From positions 265,911-311,755 of the forward strand of contig CH672400.1 in NCBI GenBank assembly GCA_000153445.1: DNA of 45,845 bases. Direction: 5' to 3'. The notes beneath the pieces were generated by a model. The model saw only the letters and a list, made by a program, of their open reading frames with translations, was not told the origin of the DNA and searched no databases. The stretch is from a gamma proteobacterium HTCC2207 (GTDB lineage: Bacteria > Pseudomonadota > Gammaproteobacteria > Pseudomonadales > Porticoccaceae). Shown here one piece after another: positions 1-9,783 of this stretch. The position numbers and the translations under genes are program-made. Within the stretch, counting starts at the first letter, position 1. Every line of letters starts with the position of its first letter.

Positions 1-427
<427 letters not shown>

Positions 428-547
428 TATAATGCAAGCGAGATCCGGACCGATGTTTAAATACATTCCGGCTACGAAAAAACCACTATTTAACAGCCAT
501 CGACCTAATTTGACTCTGAAGCTTCAAGCTTCGAGGTCATACCAGTT

Positions 548-666
548 TGCCTGGTGACCATAGAGAACTAGAACCACCTGATCCCTTACCGAACTCAGTA
601 GTGAAATGGTTCATCGCCGATGGTAGTGTGGGGTTTCCCCATGTGAGAGTAGGTCATCGCCAGGCT
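548..666 (+). rRNA. rrf: 5S ribosomal RNA
   Basis: This is a 119-base sequence with the bacterial 5S pattern. It begins TGCCTGG and ends CCAGGC, which form the closing helix. It contains CCGAACTCAG and the GATGGTAGTGTGGGG / CCCCATG...GAGAGTAGG segments. It lies downstream of the 23S gene on the same strand and is followed at once by a strong terminator, so it is the last gene of this rrn operon. Ends are uncertain by one to three bases. Confidence 0.97.
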
Positions 667-674
667 TCTAAACT

Positions 675-712
675 AAAAACCCCGTACGTTAATCCGTGCG
701 GGGTTTTTTTTT
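675..712 (+). terminator. Rho-independent terminator of the rrn operon
   Basis: A hairpin with left arm CCCCGTACG (680-688) and right arm CGTGCGGGG (695-703) is preceded by five A and followed by nine T. One T-G wobble is needed. Its position directly after 5S marks the end of the rRNA operon. Confidence 0.93.
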
Positions 713-734
713 GCGTTGAATTTAGTGATAGCAG

Positions 735-768
735 GAGATCTCGCGTCGCTGCGCTTTGTCCGGGTAAC
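735..768 (+). repeat. Dispersed palindromic element, degenerate right arm
   Basis: The stretch starts GAGATCTCGCGTCGCTGCGC and ends GTCCGGGTAAC. It aligns with the intact right arm (GAGATCCCTCGTCGC ... GTCGGGATGAC) seen elsewhere in the window, with several substitutions. It is an older, decayed copy. Confidence 0.7.
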
Positions 769-840
769 TAGTTATGTGGGCTCGTCTAATCTTGCTATTA
801 AAATTATTTGGTCTAAAAAGCTCACACATCCACTTCAGCG

Positions 841-889
841 GTTATCTCGAACACTGAGATCCCTCGTCGCTTCGCTCTGTCGGGATGAC
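841..889 (+). repeat. Dispersed palindromic element
   Basis: A shortened left arm (GTTATCTCGAACAC) is joined directly to an intact right arm (GAGATCCCTCGTCGC ... GTCGGGATGAC). The ends are mutually complementary, so the unit can fold into a hairpin. Confidence 0.85.
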
Positions 890-1046
890 ATATGGGTTGA
901 AACGAGGTTTTTAAATAATTTACCCGCACTGGGTCTCGGACTAAATGCGTAGCATTTTGGGCGCATTCGCTTTGCGAAGGTGTAATGTAACCTTGAGCGC
1001 TTTAGCGCGAGTCCATCTAACCGTTCGATGATTCTCTTACAGACAC

Positions 1047-1075
1047 AAAAAAGCCCCAGCGCTAACTGAGGCTCT
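1047..1075 (-). terminator. Terminator of the asmA-mutY-yggX-tRNA-Phe strand
   Basis: Read on the minus strand, AGCCTCAG pairs with CTGGGGCT (one T-G wobble) around a six-base loop, and six T follow. It lies ten bases past the 3' end of the tRNA gene, so it would end the tRNA transcript. Confidence 0.88.
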
Positions 1076-1084
1076 TTAATATTA

Positions 1085-1160
1085 TGGTGCCCGGTCTCGG
1101 AATCGAACCAAGGACACGAGGATTTTCAATCCTCTGCTCTACCAACTGAGCTAACCGGGC
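1085..1160 (-). tRNA. tRNA-Phe (anticodon GAA)
   Basis: The minus strand reads as a 76-base tRNA with acceptor stem GCCCGGT / ACCGGGC and an encoded 3' CCA. The D-loop is AGCTCAGTTGGTAGAGC, the anticodon loop is TTGAAAA with GAA in the middle, and the T-loop is GGTTCGATTCC. It follows yggX on the same strand after about 70 bases, so it may be co-transcribed with it or have its own promoter. Confidence 0.98.
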
Positions 1161-1230
1161 GTCTCGAGTAATGATGCTCATGTCTCAAGAGGCGCGTATT
1201 AAAGCGTTTGAACTGCGCTTCGTCAAGGGA

Positions 1231-1503
1231 TTATTCTGTTGGTGGCACGTATCCGTCAGCCTTATCGAATTCTTCTCCTGCAAAGTACTTTGTGCGCTGT
1301 TCTGCGAGGTAAGTTCGAGCGGTTAAATCCATCATACTAAGGTGTTTTTCATTAATCAGTGTGGTTTGGTGAGTCATCCATTCCGCCCAAGCCTGCTTGG
1401 AAACATTATAAAAAATATCTTCTCCTGCCTTGCCGGGGAACGGTGGTAATTCTAAACCGGGGAGTTCTTGCTTCAGCTTGCGGCACAATACGGTGCGGGC
1501 CAT
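1231..1503 (-). CDS. yggX: Probable Fe(2+)-trafficking protein YggX
   Basis: A 90-residue protein with the whole YggX-family pattern: N-terminal MARTVLCRKLKQELPGLE with the conserved Cys7, then PPFPGK, the W-EWM-HQTTLINE-K region and a C-terminal GYVPP. Members are small cytoplasmic proteins linked to iron trafficking and protection of Fe-S clusters from oxidative damage. The family is about 90 residues long, so this copy is complete. It lies 51 bases downstream of mutY, a pairing conserved in gammaproteobacteria, where MutY is itself an Fe-S enzyme. Confidence 0.97.
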   Translation of the reverse strand: MARTVLCRKLKQELPGLELPPFPGKAGEDIFYNVSKQAWAEWMTHQTTLINEKHLSMMDLTARTYLAEQRTKYFAGEEFDKADGYVPPTE

Positions 1504-1554
1504 AACTAACCTCTATATAAATGTCTGGTGTGTAAAGTATGTCTTGTGATGATT

Positions 1555-2607
1555 CTAGGCGATATTAGCGAGCAGCGCTTTGATCGGTGCGGGCATACCC
1601 AATGATAGTGGATTCTGTGGGTTATACCAGACCTGATTCGGCGACTCGGCTACCTGAAGTGCAGATAGTCCTGCGCTGGAAATCTCTGATTGAACTGGCT
1701 GATAATCCAGATGGAAGTGACTAAAGGTGTGACGTTTTACCTCGAGTATTTGCTCAGAGTCTGGTTCAACTCCCAATCTTGCATAGAGTTCAGCAAGATC
1801 CTCCTTTGTTTCGCACTGCGGAAAAATCCACAGTCCTCCCCAAAGTCCCACCGGTGGATTTTGCTCAAGAAGCAGTTCGCCAAACTCATTGCGTAGCATT
1901 AAAAAATAAGACGTCTTAACCGGCAGTTTCTTCTTCGGTTTCTTGCCTGGATAATCTTTCGGGTTACCCTGCTTATAGGCTATGCAATTGCCCATTAGTG
2001 GGCACTCACTGCAATTAGGTGATGACCTTGTGCAAAGCGTAGCCCCTAGATCCATCATCGCCTGGGTATAGTCAGCAATGCGATCCAGTGGCGTAAACGT
2101 CTCAGCGATCAACCACAGCTGCTCTACGACCTCGCGCTTGCCTGGCCAGCCCTCTGTCGCGCTAAAACGTGCCAGAACTCTTTTGACGTTACCGTCGAGA
2201 ATGCTGGCTTGATTCTTAAAGGCAATCGAACTTATGGCTCCGGCCGTGGAGCGACCGATTCCCGGTAACTCAATAAGTTGGGTAACGTTGTCAGGAAACT
2301 GGCCGTCGAGTTCAGTGACAACATGCTGTGCAGTTTTATGAAGATTGCGCGCTCGAGCGTAGTAGCCCAAACCTGTCCAGTGATGCAATACATTATCCAA
2401 TGGTGCGGAGGCCAAATCATGCACAGTCGGAAAACTCTGCATAAAGCGCTCAAAGTAGGGGATCACTGTACTCACTTGAGTCTGCTGCAACATGATCTCT
2501 GAGACCCACACCGGATAGGCTCCGGTGTCTTGCTGCCAGGGCAAGTTGGTACGTCCGTATTGATCAAACCAATCGAGTACGGCTTTTTGGAATTGCGCTG
2601 GACGCAT
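1555..2607 (-). CDS. mutY: A/G-specific adenine glycosylase MutY
   Basis: A 350-residue base-excision repair enzyme that removes adenine mispaired with 8-oxoguanine. The N-terminal half has the helix-hairpin-helix motif ([12 protein letters not shown]) followed by the catalytic-Asp segment ([12 protein letters not shown]). The FCL motif [15 protein letters not shown] lies near residue 42. Four cysteines in C-x6-C-x2-C-x5-C spacing ([17 protein letters not shown], about 192-208) ligate a [4Fe-4S] cluster. The C-terminal NUDIX-like domain that senses 8-oxoG covers about 230-345. Length is typical. It lies between asmA and yggX on the minus strand. Confidence 0.98.
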   Translation of the reverse strand: MRPAQFQKAVLDWFDQYGRTNLPWQQDTGAYPVWVSEIMLQQTQVSTVIPYFERFMQSFPTVHDLASAPLDNVLHHWTGLGYYARARNLHKTAQHVVTELDGQFPDNVTQLIELPGIGRSTAGAISSIAFKNQASILDGNVKRVLARFSATEGWPGKREVVEQLWLIAETFTPLDRIADYTQAMMDLGATLCTRSSPNCSECPLMGNCIAYKQGNPKDYPGKKPKKKLPVKTSYFLMLRNEFGELLLEQNPPVGLWGGLWIFPQCETKEDLAELYARLGVEPDSEQILEVKRHTFSHFHLDYQPVQSEISSAGLSALQVAESPNQVWYNPQNPLSLGMPAPIKALLANIA

Positions 2608-2677
2608 ATCTTGGCTGCTCGTTATTGATGGTAATTTTTTTGTAGCACGTTATGGAAGGTTGTTTATCAGGGTTTGT

Positions 2678-4555
2678 TTATCGAAGGTTCTTTTCGATAA
2701 TGCCTTTAAATAAGCGCTTTAGTGGGTCGGTTTGCTTTTCACCACCATCAGTGGTCACTGGGGTCGCAAATAACTGTTCGCCAAGCTGCTCGTAGACACT
2801 GCCTTTAAGCAGATCTTTAATCAGTTTGTCATCGGGCTTGCAGCTGGTCTTGCCCCCTTGCTCAATACTGCCGCTACAAACAAACGGCAGGCTGCGGTTT
2901 TGAAGGCGCTTATTCACAGAGCAACCAGAGGCACTGGTTGTACTGCCATTAACTCTGGTGTCTGCAACAAGACTAAAACGCTGTTGTGCAAGCTTGACAC
3001 TGCCTCGCGCTGCAATGGCAAGATTGCCTGTTGAAGTCTTTAAATCGTTAAACGATAACTTGCCTTCGCCGAGCTGATAACTGCCAGTGAGGGTTTCAAA
3101 TTGAGTGCCTTGAGACCAGCTATCTCTGCTGTCGCCACTGCCAAAAAGTGCCGCTGCATTACAAAACATCTCTTCCGCATTAATAGCTGCATAGGCTGGG
3201 TCTACAATACTGATCTCGCCGCGTCCTCGCAGTTCTTGAATAATGTCATCGCTGTTATTGCCGGCGCTCTGAATACTCGCCTCAAGGCTGAGGAGCCCTG
3301 TAATATCGTCGCTGTCAGCCATAGCTTGAAGCGCTTCTTCAAGGTCTATATGGCTCAGTGAGGTCTGCAGATCAAAGCTCGGCGTGATTGAACGGATATC
3401 TAGACGTCCAGTGGCATTTACCTGACCGCCAAAGATATCGCTGTTAAATGAGCTGAGGCGCATAACCTTCTGATTGCCAAACAGGTTGACGTAGATATTG
3501 CTGGCCTCCGCGTCAGGAAGTTTTAACTTGGCCAGAGTGAGCTCCATCTGGCTACGTCCCAACCACAGAGCAAAGGGCACCGCTAAAGGCGCAAATAGTG
3601 CACCGTTTTTCTCGCGGCTATTACTTTCCGCGGCCAGATAGCCACTTATATCAAACTGCTCACCGGAGACACGCATATATAGGTTGTTGATGCTGTGATC
3701 AACTTTGCTGGCGATCGTGAGGACTTGACTGTCTATATCGAGCTGCGTGTTAAAGGTTGAAAAACCATTCATATCGGTGTTGAAGCTGGAGTTCCAGCTT
3801 ACCGCAGTCAGGGCTTCCTTGGATGCCATATTCGGCAATTTCACTAGCGGGAAACTCATTCCGATAGTTTTGACTAAATGCTTTAAATCAAAGCGATTGC
3901 TGCTAAGGCTGCCCTGAGCTGTGGCGAAATTATTGCCGGTAACAAACTGCCCTCTTAGCTCCATGCCGTCAACCGAGGCCTCCAAATCACTGACAGTAAG
4001 GTTTTCAATTACTCCGGTATTGGTATCTATCTGTAGCGCGAGAGCTGCATCTAGATCCAGGGTCAGTCCGGAGAATACCTGTGCAGATGCCTCTACTGAA
4101 AAGCGATCGCCACTCAGAGAAAAATTATTAACGTTGGCATTGAAGCGTTTAAGCTGAATAGGAAAGGTATTTGGTACCAGCTCGGCCAGTAAAATGGTCG
4201 CATTGCTAATGGCAATCGAGCCCGCTGGCACTTGGTCAGAGGAGAGTCCGGAGCTGAGGCCTATAATGAGCAGTTCAGTCCAACTAACCGACAGTCGTAG
4301 CTCCTCAATTTTACCTGAGGCAACAGTGCGGTGAGCGAACTCAACTTTTTCGACTACTACGCCGATCTGGGGTAAAAACTGCCAGCTCAAATTGCCCTTT
4401 AAAGACAATTCAAGGCCCTGACTAGCGGCGGCAGCTTTTATCTCAGGTTTGAGGTCATTGGGATCCATTGCTATCAGTAGATAACTCATTGCTATAAGAG
4501 CGATTACCAGCAGTGAGGCCACTGTTTTCAGCAGCCATTTAACAACTTTTCCCAA
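2678..4555 (-). CDS. asmA: AsmA family protein
   Basis: A 625-residue inner-membrane-anchored protein. Residues 8-29 form a hydrophobic helix, followed by an AsmA-type N-terminal segment (MDPNDLKPEIKAAAASQGLE ... LSWQFLPQIGV). The long periplasmic part is rich in short beta-strand repeats typical of the bridge-like AsmA/TamB family. The C-terminal AsmA_2-like region contains a Cys pair (SGCSVNKRLQNRSLPFVCSG). The family is implicated in outer-membrane lipid homeostasis; the exact role of this copy is unknown. It is first in the minus-strand run asmA-mutY-yggX, and the 70-base gap to mutY suggests one operon. Confidence 0.93.
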   Translation of the reverse strand: MGKVVKWLLKTVASLLVIALIAMSYLLIAMDPNDLKPEIKAAAASQGLELSLKGNLSWQFLPQIGVVVEKVEFAHRTVASGKIEELRLSVSWTELLIIGLSSGLSSDQVPAGSIAISNATILLAELVPNTFPIQLKRFNANVNNFSLSGDRFSVEASAQVFSGLTLDLDAALALQIDTNTGVIENLTVSDLEASVDGMELRGQFVTGNNFATAQGSLSSNRFDLKHLVKTIGMSFPLVKLPNMASKEALTAVSWNSSFNTDMNGFSTFNTQLDIDSQVLTIASKVDHSINNLYMRVSGEQFDISGYLAAESNSREKNGALFAPLAVPFALWLGRSQMELTLAKLKLPDAEASNIYVNLFGNQKVMRLSSFNSDIFGGQVNATGRLDIRSITPSFDLQTSLSHIDLEEALQAMADSDDITGLLSLEASIQSAGNNSDDIIQELRGRGEISIVDPAYAAINAEEMFCNAAALFGSGDSRDSWSQGTQFETLTGSYQLGEGKLSFNDLKTSTGNLAIAARGSVKLAQQRFSLVADTRVNGSTTSASGCSVNKRLQNRSLPFVCSGSIEQGGKTSCKPDDKLIKDLLKGSVYEQLGEQLFATPVTTDGGEKQTDPLKRLFKGIIEKNLR

Positions 4556-4607
4556 AATAACCTCTGCGTCTAAGACCCGAATCAGTTGGGCTATTTTGCC
4601 GTCCCGA

Positions 4608-5070
4608 TTAAAAGTCGTATCTTACCCCAACGGTCTGATTACGTCCTGCCTCTGGTGATATATCACGTCACAATGATGTGGAATTACGGATAGTTTGGTT
4701 GCTTAAGTTTTGGCTCTTGGGGAAAACCGACCAACTCTCTTGCTGGTAAAACAGCGATTCATCCCATCTATTGTAGCCATCAGTTGTTGTTTCATTAACC
4801 CTCGCACGGGTTTGTGACGCCGCGTGGGTTAGATTGATTGCAGCACGCCAGCTATAGTCCTGATAAATCTAGCTAGCGCGAATTTTCGCCGGTGGCATAG
4901 GAGTAATATCTCCGTTTTCACCCTGATCAAAGCTTCCGCGCACTGGGTCTCCCCTGAAGTTCAACTCGTTTGGTATCAGATAGAGACCTGCTAGTTTCTA
5001 ATTCAATACCCGTAAAGCTGGCATTACGCTGCTGACAAGTGAAGCATCCAGCCGGCCCAGCGAATTCTTC
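4608..5070 (-). pseudogene. Decayed C-terminal remnant of a TonB-dependent receptor
   Basis: Translating the minus strand by hand gives a broken but recognisable receptor C-terminus. The frame ending at 4608 reads VGVRYDF-stop, preceded by DISPEAGRNQ, RNSTS, DGYNRW and DPVRGSFDQGENGDI, which are landmarks of ZnuD-like zinc/haem receptors. That frame is interrupted by a TAG (after KIRAS) and a TGA (after RNSTSL). Further upstream, residues such as NASFTGIELE belong to another frame, so a frameshift lies near 4950. No intact start, plug or TonB box remains. The upstream limit near 5070 is approximate. Homology is judged by eye only. Confidence 0.8.
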
Positions 5071-5162
5071 ATCGCGAAAAACCACGAGTAATCTTTTTAA
5101 GGCGTTTTTAATGGGTAGCAGGTTACCCGCTAATTGTTTCGAAACTAGAGTTAAATTGCGGT

Positions 5163-5168
5163 TATAAT
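5163..5168 (+). promoter_or_regulatory. Possible -10 element upstream of hisB
   Basis: A consensus TATAAT lies 88 bases before the hisB start in an AT-richer stretch. I see no good -35 at 16-18 bases (only TTGTTT at a long 23-base spacing), so this is weak. Confidence 0.3.
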
Positions 5169-5255
5169 ACCGCTCAAGAATTTGCTCAAATCGTTCACTT
5201 AAATAACGTGCGGTTAGAGAGCTAGCTAACAAATAGACCGCTGCTGGAGAACACC

Positions 5256-5849
5256 ATGACTGATCGCACCGCGACAGTGACACGCAATACACTGGAATCA
5301 CAGATCACCGTAACCGTGAATCTGGATGGAACCGGTGTCGCAAACTTTAATACCCCAGTGCCATTCCTAAATCACATGCTCGATCAGATTGCGCGTCATG
5401 GTTTGGTGGATCTGGATATTCAAGCAGTGGGTGACACGCACATCGACGATCACCACACGGTTGAAGATATTGGTATCACCTTGGGTATGGCGATTGCTGA
5501 AGCCATTGGCGACAAGAAAGGTCTTACTCGTTATGGCCACGCCTATGTGCCCTTGGATGAAGCTATGTCTCGCGTAGTTTTGGACTTCTCCGGGCGTCCA
5601 GGTCTGATTATGAAAGCGGATTTTGTCCGCAGTCATGTCGGCACCTTTGATGTAGACCTGACCCGTGAGTTTTTCCAGGGCTTTGTTAATCACGCACTGG
5701 TTTCCATGCATATCGATAATCTGCGCGGTGCCAACGCTCACCATCAGGTGGAGACCATCTTTAAAGCCTTTGGTCGCGCCCTTAGAATCGCCGCCTCCGC
5801 TGATCCGCGCATGGCCGGTGTGATGCCCTCGACAAAGGGTACTCTTTAA
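5256..5849 (+). CDS. hisB: Imidazoleglycerol-phosphate dehydratase
   Basis: A 197-residue monofunctional HisB that dehydrates imidazole glycerol phosphate to imidazole acetol phosphate in histidine synthesis. Two metal-binding repeats are plain: [12 protein letters not shown] (about residues 65-76) and [12 protein letters not shown] (about 165-176). The N-terminal [13 protein letters not shown] motif is also present. Length matches the family. The ATG follows GGAGAACACC. hisH begins 62 bases downstream on the same strand, so the two are probably co-transcribed. asmA is divergent, separated by receptor debris. Confidence 0.98.
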   Translation: MTDRTATVTRNTLESQITVTVNLDGTGVANFNTPVPFLNHMLDQIARHGLVDLDIQAVGDTHIDDHHTVEDIGITLGMAIAEAIGDKKGLTRYGHAYVPLDEAMSRVVLDFSGRPGLIMKADFVRSHVGTFDVDLTREFFQGFVNHALVSMHIDNLRGANAHHQVETIFKAFGRALRIAASADPRMAGVMPSTKGTL

Positions 5850-5911
5850 TTAAAAAAGAGTACCTGTTCTAACACAGCCTTTGATTTTTTGGGCCTACAC
5901 GAAGTAATTCT

Positions 5912-6562
5912 ATGAGTGATTTTCGCAGCCATATTGCCGTTATCGACTACGGAATGGGTAACCTCCATTCCGTCGCCAAAGCCCTTGAGCACGTCTGCCC
6001 TGGAGCCAAAGTCTCGATTACCGCAGATCCCAATGTGGTCGAAGACGCCGATCGGGTAGTCTTCCCCGGTGTCGGTGCTATCCGCGACTGCATGGGTGAA
6101 ATTAATCGACTCAATGTGGGTGATGTGGTCAACCAGGCCATGAAAACCAAACCGGTATTGGCCATCTGTGTTGGCATGCAAGCGCTGCTTCAGCGAAGCG
6201 AAGAAAACGGCGGTGTAGATTGCCTTGGCCTATTGCCTGGCGAAGTGAAATACTTTGGTGACAATCTGATCGACCATCAGGGTGCTAGACTCAAAGTGCC
6301 TCATATGGGCTGGAACAATGTCGAGCAGAGCATTGATCATCCATTGTGGCAGGGTATTGAACAGAACAGCCGATTCTATTTTGTCCACAGCTACTATGTG
6401 GCACCAACTGACCCGAGCTACGTGGCCGGGCGCTGCAACTACGGAACCAACTTTGCCGCCGCCCTAAGTCATAAAAATTTGTTTGCCGTGCAATTCCATC
6501 CAGAAAAAAGTGCTGATGCCGGCCTGCAACTGCTGCGCAACTTTTGCAACTGGATGGGTTGA
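5912..6562 (+). CDS. hisH: Imidazole glycerol phosphate synthase, glutaminase subunit
   Basis: A 216-residue class I glutamine amidotransferase that supplies ammonia to HisF. The catalytic Cys lies in [10 protein letters not shown] (about residue 89). The His-Glu pair lies in FHPEKS near the C-terminus, and the N-terminal [10 protein letters not shown] is typical of HisH. It follows hisB and is followed after 3 bases by a DUF2288 gene, not by hisA and hisF, so the partner HisF is not in this window. Confidence 0.98.
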   Translation: MSDFRSHIAVIDYGMGNLHSVAKALEHVCPGAKVSITADPNVVEDADRVVFPGVGAIRDCMGEINRLNVGDVVNQAMKTKPVLAICVGMQALLQRSEENGGVDCLGLLPGEVKYFGDNLIDHQGARLKVPHMGWNNVEQSIDHPLWQGIEQNSRFYFVHSYYVAPTDPSYVAGRCNYGTNFAAALSHKNLFAVQFHPEKSADAGLQLLRNFCNWMG

Positions 6563-6565
6563 GCC

Positions 6566-6907
6566 ATGACCGATCAGCAGGTATCAAGGCAGCATAATGA
6601 AGGGCGGCAAAACGAAGAGCAGGAACTGATTGCCCGCCTAAATGGCGAGACAGCAAAAATTGATTGGCACGACCTGCAAACTCACTATGCCGCCGGCAAT
6701 GTCGTGGGCATTACCCCAGCCGCCGATCTGATCAAAGTGGCGATAGAATTTAACCGCGACAACGCCGCACAAATTCAGCAGTGGCTGGCAGATGGCAGTC
6801 TATTTGAGATCAGTGATCAGCAGGCGCAACAGTGGTTCAACGATAATCAACAACTTTGGGCGCTGGTTATTCCGCCCTTTGTGTTAGTCCAGCAAGTCGC
6901 TCAATAA
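6566..6907 (+). CDS. DUF2288 family protein
   Basis: A 113-residue protein. The core matches the DUF2288 pattern: LIARLNGETAKIDWHDLQ, then a basic-acidic central helix, then LWALVIPPFVLVQ at the C-terminus. Function is unknown. It has no signal peptide or membrane helix, so it is probably cytoplasmic. It starts three bases after hisH and is likely co-translated with it. The first 20 residues are Gln/Asn/Glu-rich and may be a variable tail. Confidence 0.85.
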   Translation: MTDQQVSRQHNEGRQNEEQELIARLNGETAKIDWHDLQTHYAAGNVVGITPAADLIKVAIEFNRDNAAQIQQWLADGSLFEISDQQAQQWFNDNQQLWALVIPPFVLVQQVAQ

Positions 6908-6977
6908 ATAATCAGTCAAGAGCAAGAATCTATCCTAAAATGACCTGAATATCAGGCGAATACTCTCGGGGTTAACA

Positions 6978-7751
6978 ATGAATCTAATAAACAAAGTTGC
7001 AGTAGTCACAGGCGCAGGATCCGGTTTAGGTCGCGCGGCGGCACAGGCACTGGTCGACGGCGGCGCCAAAGTCGTGGTCATCGATATGAATGCAGAAGCC
7101 GGCAACACCGCAGTCGCGGAGCTCGGTGAGAGCCAAGCACGCTTTATTCAGTTAGATGTCGCCAGTGGCTCCGATGTAGAAGCCGCCTTCGAAACCATTC
7201 TTGCTGACCTAGGTCGCGTCGATATCTGCGTCAATTGCGCTGGCATAGGCATAGCCGAAAAAACCATTAACCGCGATGGCGACCCACATAACCTAGATCA
7301 CTACCGCAAAGTGATTGAAGTAAACCTTATCGGCACCTTCAATATTTCACGCTGCGCAGCCGCTGCTATGGCGCGCAACGAACCTGACGAAAAAACTGAA
7401 AAAGGCATAATCATCAACACCGCCTCCATCGCTGCCTTTGATGGCCAGATGGGACAGGTTGCCTACTCAGCCACCAAAGGTGGCATAGTCGGCATGACCC
7501 TGCCTATGGCTCGGGATCTGGCGAGTCAGGGCATACGTGTAAACACCATCGCCCCCGGCGTTATGGCAACACCCTTAATGATGAGCATGCCCCAGCCAGT
7601 TCAAGATGGCATTATCTCCAATATCCCCTTTCCCAAGCGTCTTGGTGAACCTGCTGAGTTTGGTCAGTTAGTGGTGCATATGGTTGAGAATAGCTACCTG
7701 AACGGCGAAACCGTTCGTCTCGATGGCGGCGTACGTATGCAGCCGCGCTAA
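6978..7751 (+). CDS. HSD10-like short-chain 3-hydroxyacyl-CoA dehydrogenase
   Basis: A 257-residue classical SDR. The NAD-binding motif TGAGSGLG is at 11-18, CVNCAG at 85-89, and the catalytic residues are Ser150, Tyr163 and Lys167 (YSATK). The family-specific features [20 protein letters not shown], the [20 protein letters not shown] region and the C-terminal LDGGVRMQP closely resemble human HSD17B10, 3-hydroxy-2-methylacyl-CoA dehydrogenase. It probably oxidises 3-hydroxyacyl-CoA, perhaps in isoleucine or branched-chain fatty acid breakdown, which yields propionyl-CoA. It is complete and soluble, and follows the DUF2288 gene by 70 bases. Confidence 0.92.
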   Translation: MNLINKVAVVTGAGSGLGRAAAQALVDGGAKVVVIDMNAEAGNTAVAELGESQARFIQLDVASGSDVEAAFETILADLGRVDICVNCAGIGIAEKTINRDGDPHNLDHYRKVIEVNLIGTFNISRCAAAAMARNEPDEKTEKGIIINTASIAAFDGQMGQVAYSATKGGIVGMTLPMARDLASQGIRVNTIAPGVMATPLMMSMPQPVQDGIISNIPFPKRLGEPAEFGQLVVHMVENSYLNGETVRLDGGVRMQPR

Positions 7752-7774
7752 CCCAGAGTTGGAGCCAGACCCCA

Positions 7775-8392
7775 ATGACCTCACTGGATCAGCTACTTTA
7801 CGTCTTCTCGATAATCGGCACCGTAGTCTTTGCCGTGTCAGGGGCGTTATTTGCCGCTGAGAAGCGTATGGATATTCTCGGCTTTATCTTAGTTGGCACC
7901 GTCACCGGAGTGGGCGGCGGCACCCTGCGAGATCTATTGCTGGGCATCTCTCCAGTGAGTTGGGTACACAACCCAATGGCGGTTTATATCTGTATTGGTG
8001 CCTCGGCTCTCACCTACTTTACCGTTGCCCTATATCGCAAGCGCGATGCTCGGATACTATGGACTGATGCCATAGGCCTAGCAGTGTTTGCGGTTATGGG
8101 AGCACAGGCCGCCATAGCCCATGAAGTGCCGCCAATGATTGCGGTGGTGATGGGTGTGATGACGGCGACCTTTGGTGGGCTGATGCGCGATGTGCTCTGT
8201 GCTGAAGTGCTGACCCTAATGCGGCCGGAGATCTATATCAGCTGTGCATTGCTGGGTGCTTCGGTGTATGTGATTTTGAACCAGTTTGGGGTTGGAGATT
8301 CGGTTGCAGCCAGTGTAGCGTTTTTGATGGGGTTTGGGCTTAGGGCGGCGGCGATTTGGTTTAGGTTGACGTTGCCGCGGTTTGGGGCTTAG
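7775..8392 (+). CDS. TRIC-type cation channel family membrane protein (YicG/UPF0126-like)
   Basis: A 205-residue polytopic membrane protein with about seven hydrophobic helices. It is an internal duplication of a three-helix unit, each with a conserved glycine-rich signature: VTGVGGGTLRDLLLG (about 45-59) and ATFGGLMRDVLC (about 126-137). This is the TRIC family of trimeric cation channels. The physiological ion in this bacterium is unknown. It starts 23 bases after the HSD10-like gene, so they may share a transcript. The last 120 bases use noticeably more G and T than the rest. Confidence 0.93.
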   Translation: MTSLDQLLYVFSIIGTVVFAVSGALFAAEKRMDILGFILVGTVTGVGGGTLRDLLLGISPVSWVHNPMAVYICIGASALTYFTVALYRKRDARILWTDAIGLAVFAVMGAQAAIAHEVPPMIAVVMGVMTATFGGLMRDVLCAEVLTLMRPEIYISCALLGASVYVILNQFGVGDSVAASVAFLMGFGLRAAAIWFRLTLPRFGA

Positions 8393-8476
8393 TTAGTAGT
8401 TTAAAACTGGATTCTCTAACGGCCTGTTAATCTAGCAGGGCGCTCAAGAAAACATTGTCCCAGAATCCCCAAAGCT

Positions 8477-8538
8477 GTCATCCCGACAGGGCGCAGCGAC
8501 GAGGGGTCTCGAGATATCTCACATTCGTTCGAGATGAC
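8477..8538 (-). repeat. Dispersed palindromic element
   Basis: A compact copy in the opposite orientation. It starts GTCATCCCGACAGGG, passes through GCAGCGACGAGGGGTCTC, and ends TTCGAGATGAC. Both arms are present with almost no spacer, giving an imperfect hairpin. It lies between the TRIC gene and the end of mnmH, which converge. Confidence 0.88.
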
Positions 8539-8661
8539 ATATTGGTGAAAAGATATGGGTCCGAAACGGCGAGGTGTCGGATTTCGAATTAAGGGACTCA
8601 ATGGATTTAGCCATTTGGCACGCTCAGTATAAGCAAAGTTTCTGCGCTTAGACCCTTCAAC

Positions 8662-9783
8662 CTATGTCCGGTCGAGCCAGCCGATAACCTCAGCTCGATC
8701 TCCCCGAAATAGTACCCGCTCCTGCTTCTTACTCAACTGATAGCTATACATAGGATCATAATAATCCACCGTCAACGCAGTCAGCCACAGCCTATGGCTA
8801 GCAAAGTCATCCGCATGCTGAACAGCAATCGCCGACTCCATTAGCGCTAAAATCTCCTGAGTACGCTTCCCCCCAAGACGTTTCTTAACCCGCAATAAAC
8901 TGTCCACCAAATACTGCGCAAACTCCTCTTCACCCCGATCCCCATGATAGGCAATAGTATTGTGATAACGCTCAATCACATACTCTTGCCAGAGTCTGTC
9001 GATACGCTCTTTCAAGGGCAGTTCAATGACTACTATGGGGCTTTGGGCCATCAGATCGGCCAGATAGGGGGGCAGGTGACGGGCACCAATATTACGGCTC
9101 TCGTCTTCGAGGATAACGGTTTTGCCTGGAAATTGATTTTCGATTTTCAGCAGGTCAAGGGCAATTCTATTTTCAACATCGATCTGTGCTGGCTGGCCAT
9201 TTAGCGGACGGCCAAAGCTAGAACCTTTGTGATTGGCTGCGCCTTCTAGATCAATGCCGGTGGCGAGCTGGAGCATAATGTCGGTTTTGCCAGTGCCGGT
9301 CATTCCGGAGAGGATAATAAATTTTTCTGGAGCCCGGCCTTTATTAAATAATGAGTCCTGCTGACAGTAATCATTGAGATAATTAAATAGAAACCCACGC
9401 AGAGATTTGTAGCCGCCTTCAACCTTCGGGCATTGGATGCCAGCTTCGGCGAGCCATTCCTGACTGAGTTGGGAGCGCAGGCCGCCTCGGGCGCAATATA
9501 AAACGGCATTGGGGTTGGCTGTCATAAAGCTCTGCCAGGCTTCGATGCGCTGAGCTTTGATTTCACCCTGAACTAATTGATGGCCCAGTTTAATCGCAGC
9601 CTGTTGACCCAGCTGTTTATAGCAGATGCCCACTTGATGACGTTCTTCATCGCTCATCAGTGGCAGATTGATGGAATTGGGTAGGGAGCCGGTGGCGAAC
9701 TCTATGGGTGCGCGCACATCGATCATTGGCGTGCCATCGAGCAGCAATTGACGATAGTTGTTCACCAGAGGCAGATGGCTCAC
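8662..9783 (-). CDS. selU: tRNA 2-selenouridine synthase
   Basis: A 373-residue protein, also called MnmH or YbbB, that replaces sulfur by selenium at the wobble 2-thiouridine of certain tRNAs using selenophosphate. The N-terminal rhodanese domain carries the active Cys in [12 protein letters not shown] (about residue 97). A P-loop (GMTGTGKTD, about 160-168) opens the C-terminal domain. The start is GTG, and its GTGA overlaps the selD stop by four bases. That indicates coupling with selD, the enzyme that makes its substrate. Confidence 0.96.
   Translation of the reverse strand: MSHLPLVNNYRQLLLDGTPMIDVRAPIEFATGSLPNSINLPLMSDEERHQVGICYKQLGQQAAIKLGHQLVQGEIKAQRIEAWQSFMTANPNAVLYCARGGLRSQLSQEWLAEAGIQCPKVEGGYKSLRGFLFNYLNDYCQQDSLFNKGRAPEKFIILSGMTGTGKTDIMLQLATGIDLEGAANHKGSSFGRPLNGQPAQIDVENRIALDLLKIENQFPGKTVILEDESRNIGARHLPPYLADLMAQSPIVVIELPLKERIDRLWQEYVIERYHNTIAYHGDRGEEEFAQYLVDSLLRVKKRLGGKRTQEILALMESAIAVQHADDFASHRLWLTALTVDYYDPMYSYQLSKKQERVLFRGDRAEVIGWLDRT

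Larger units (their letters stand above)
716..1046. other. Gene-free stretch with two copies of the dispersed palindromic element
   Basis: About 330 bases between the rrn terminator and the tRNA-Phe terminator hold no credible gene. A degenerate copy of the dispersed element's right arm lies at 735-768 and a fuller copy at 841-889. The rest, about 930-1020, contains short GCGC/GCGAAG inverted motifs that I cannot assign. Confidence 0.7.

Noticed and set aside
4927-5301. A 124-residue minus-strand frame overlapping the hisB start
   Set aside because: Its C-terminal part is one frame of the decayed TonB receptor, and the N-terminal part is antisense to hisB. It is not a gene on its own.
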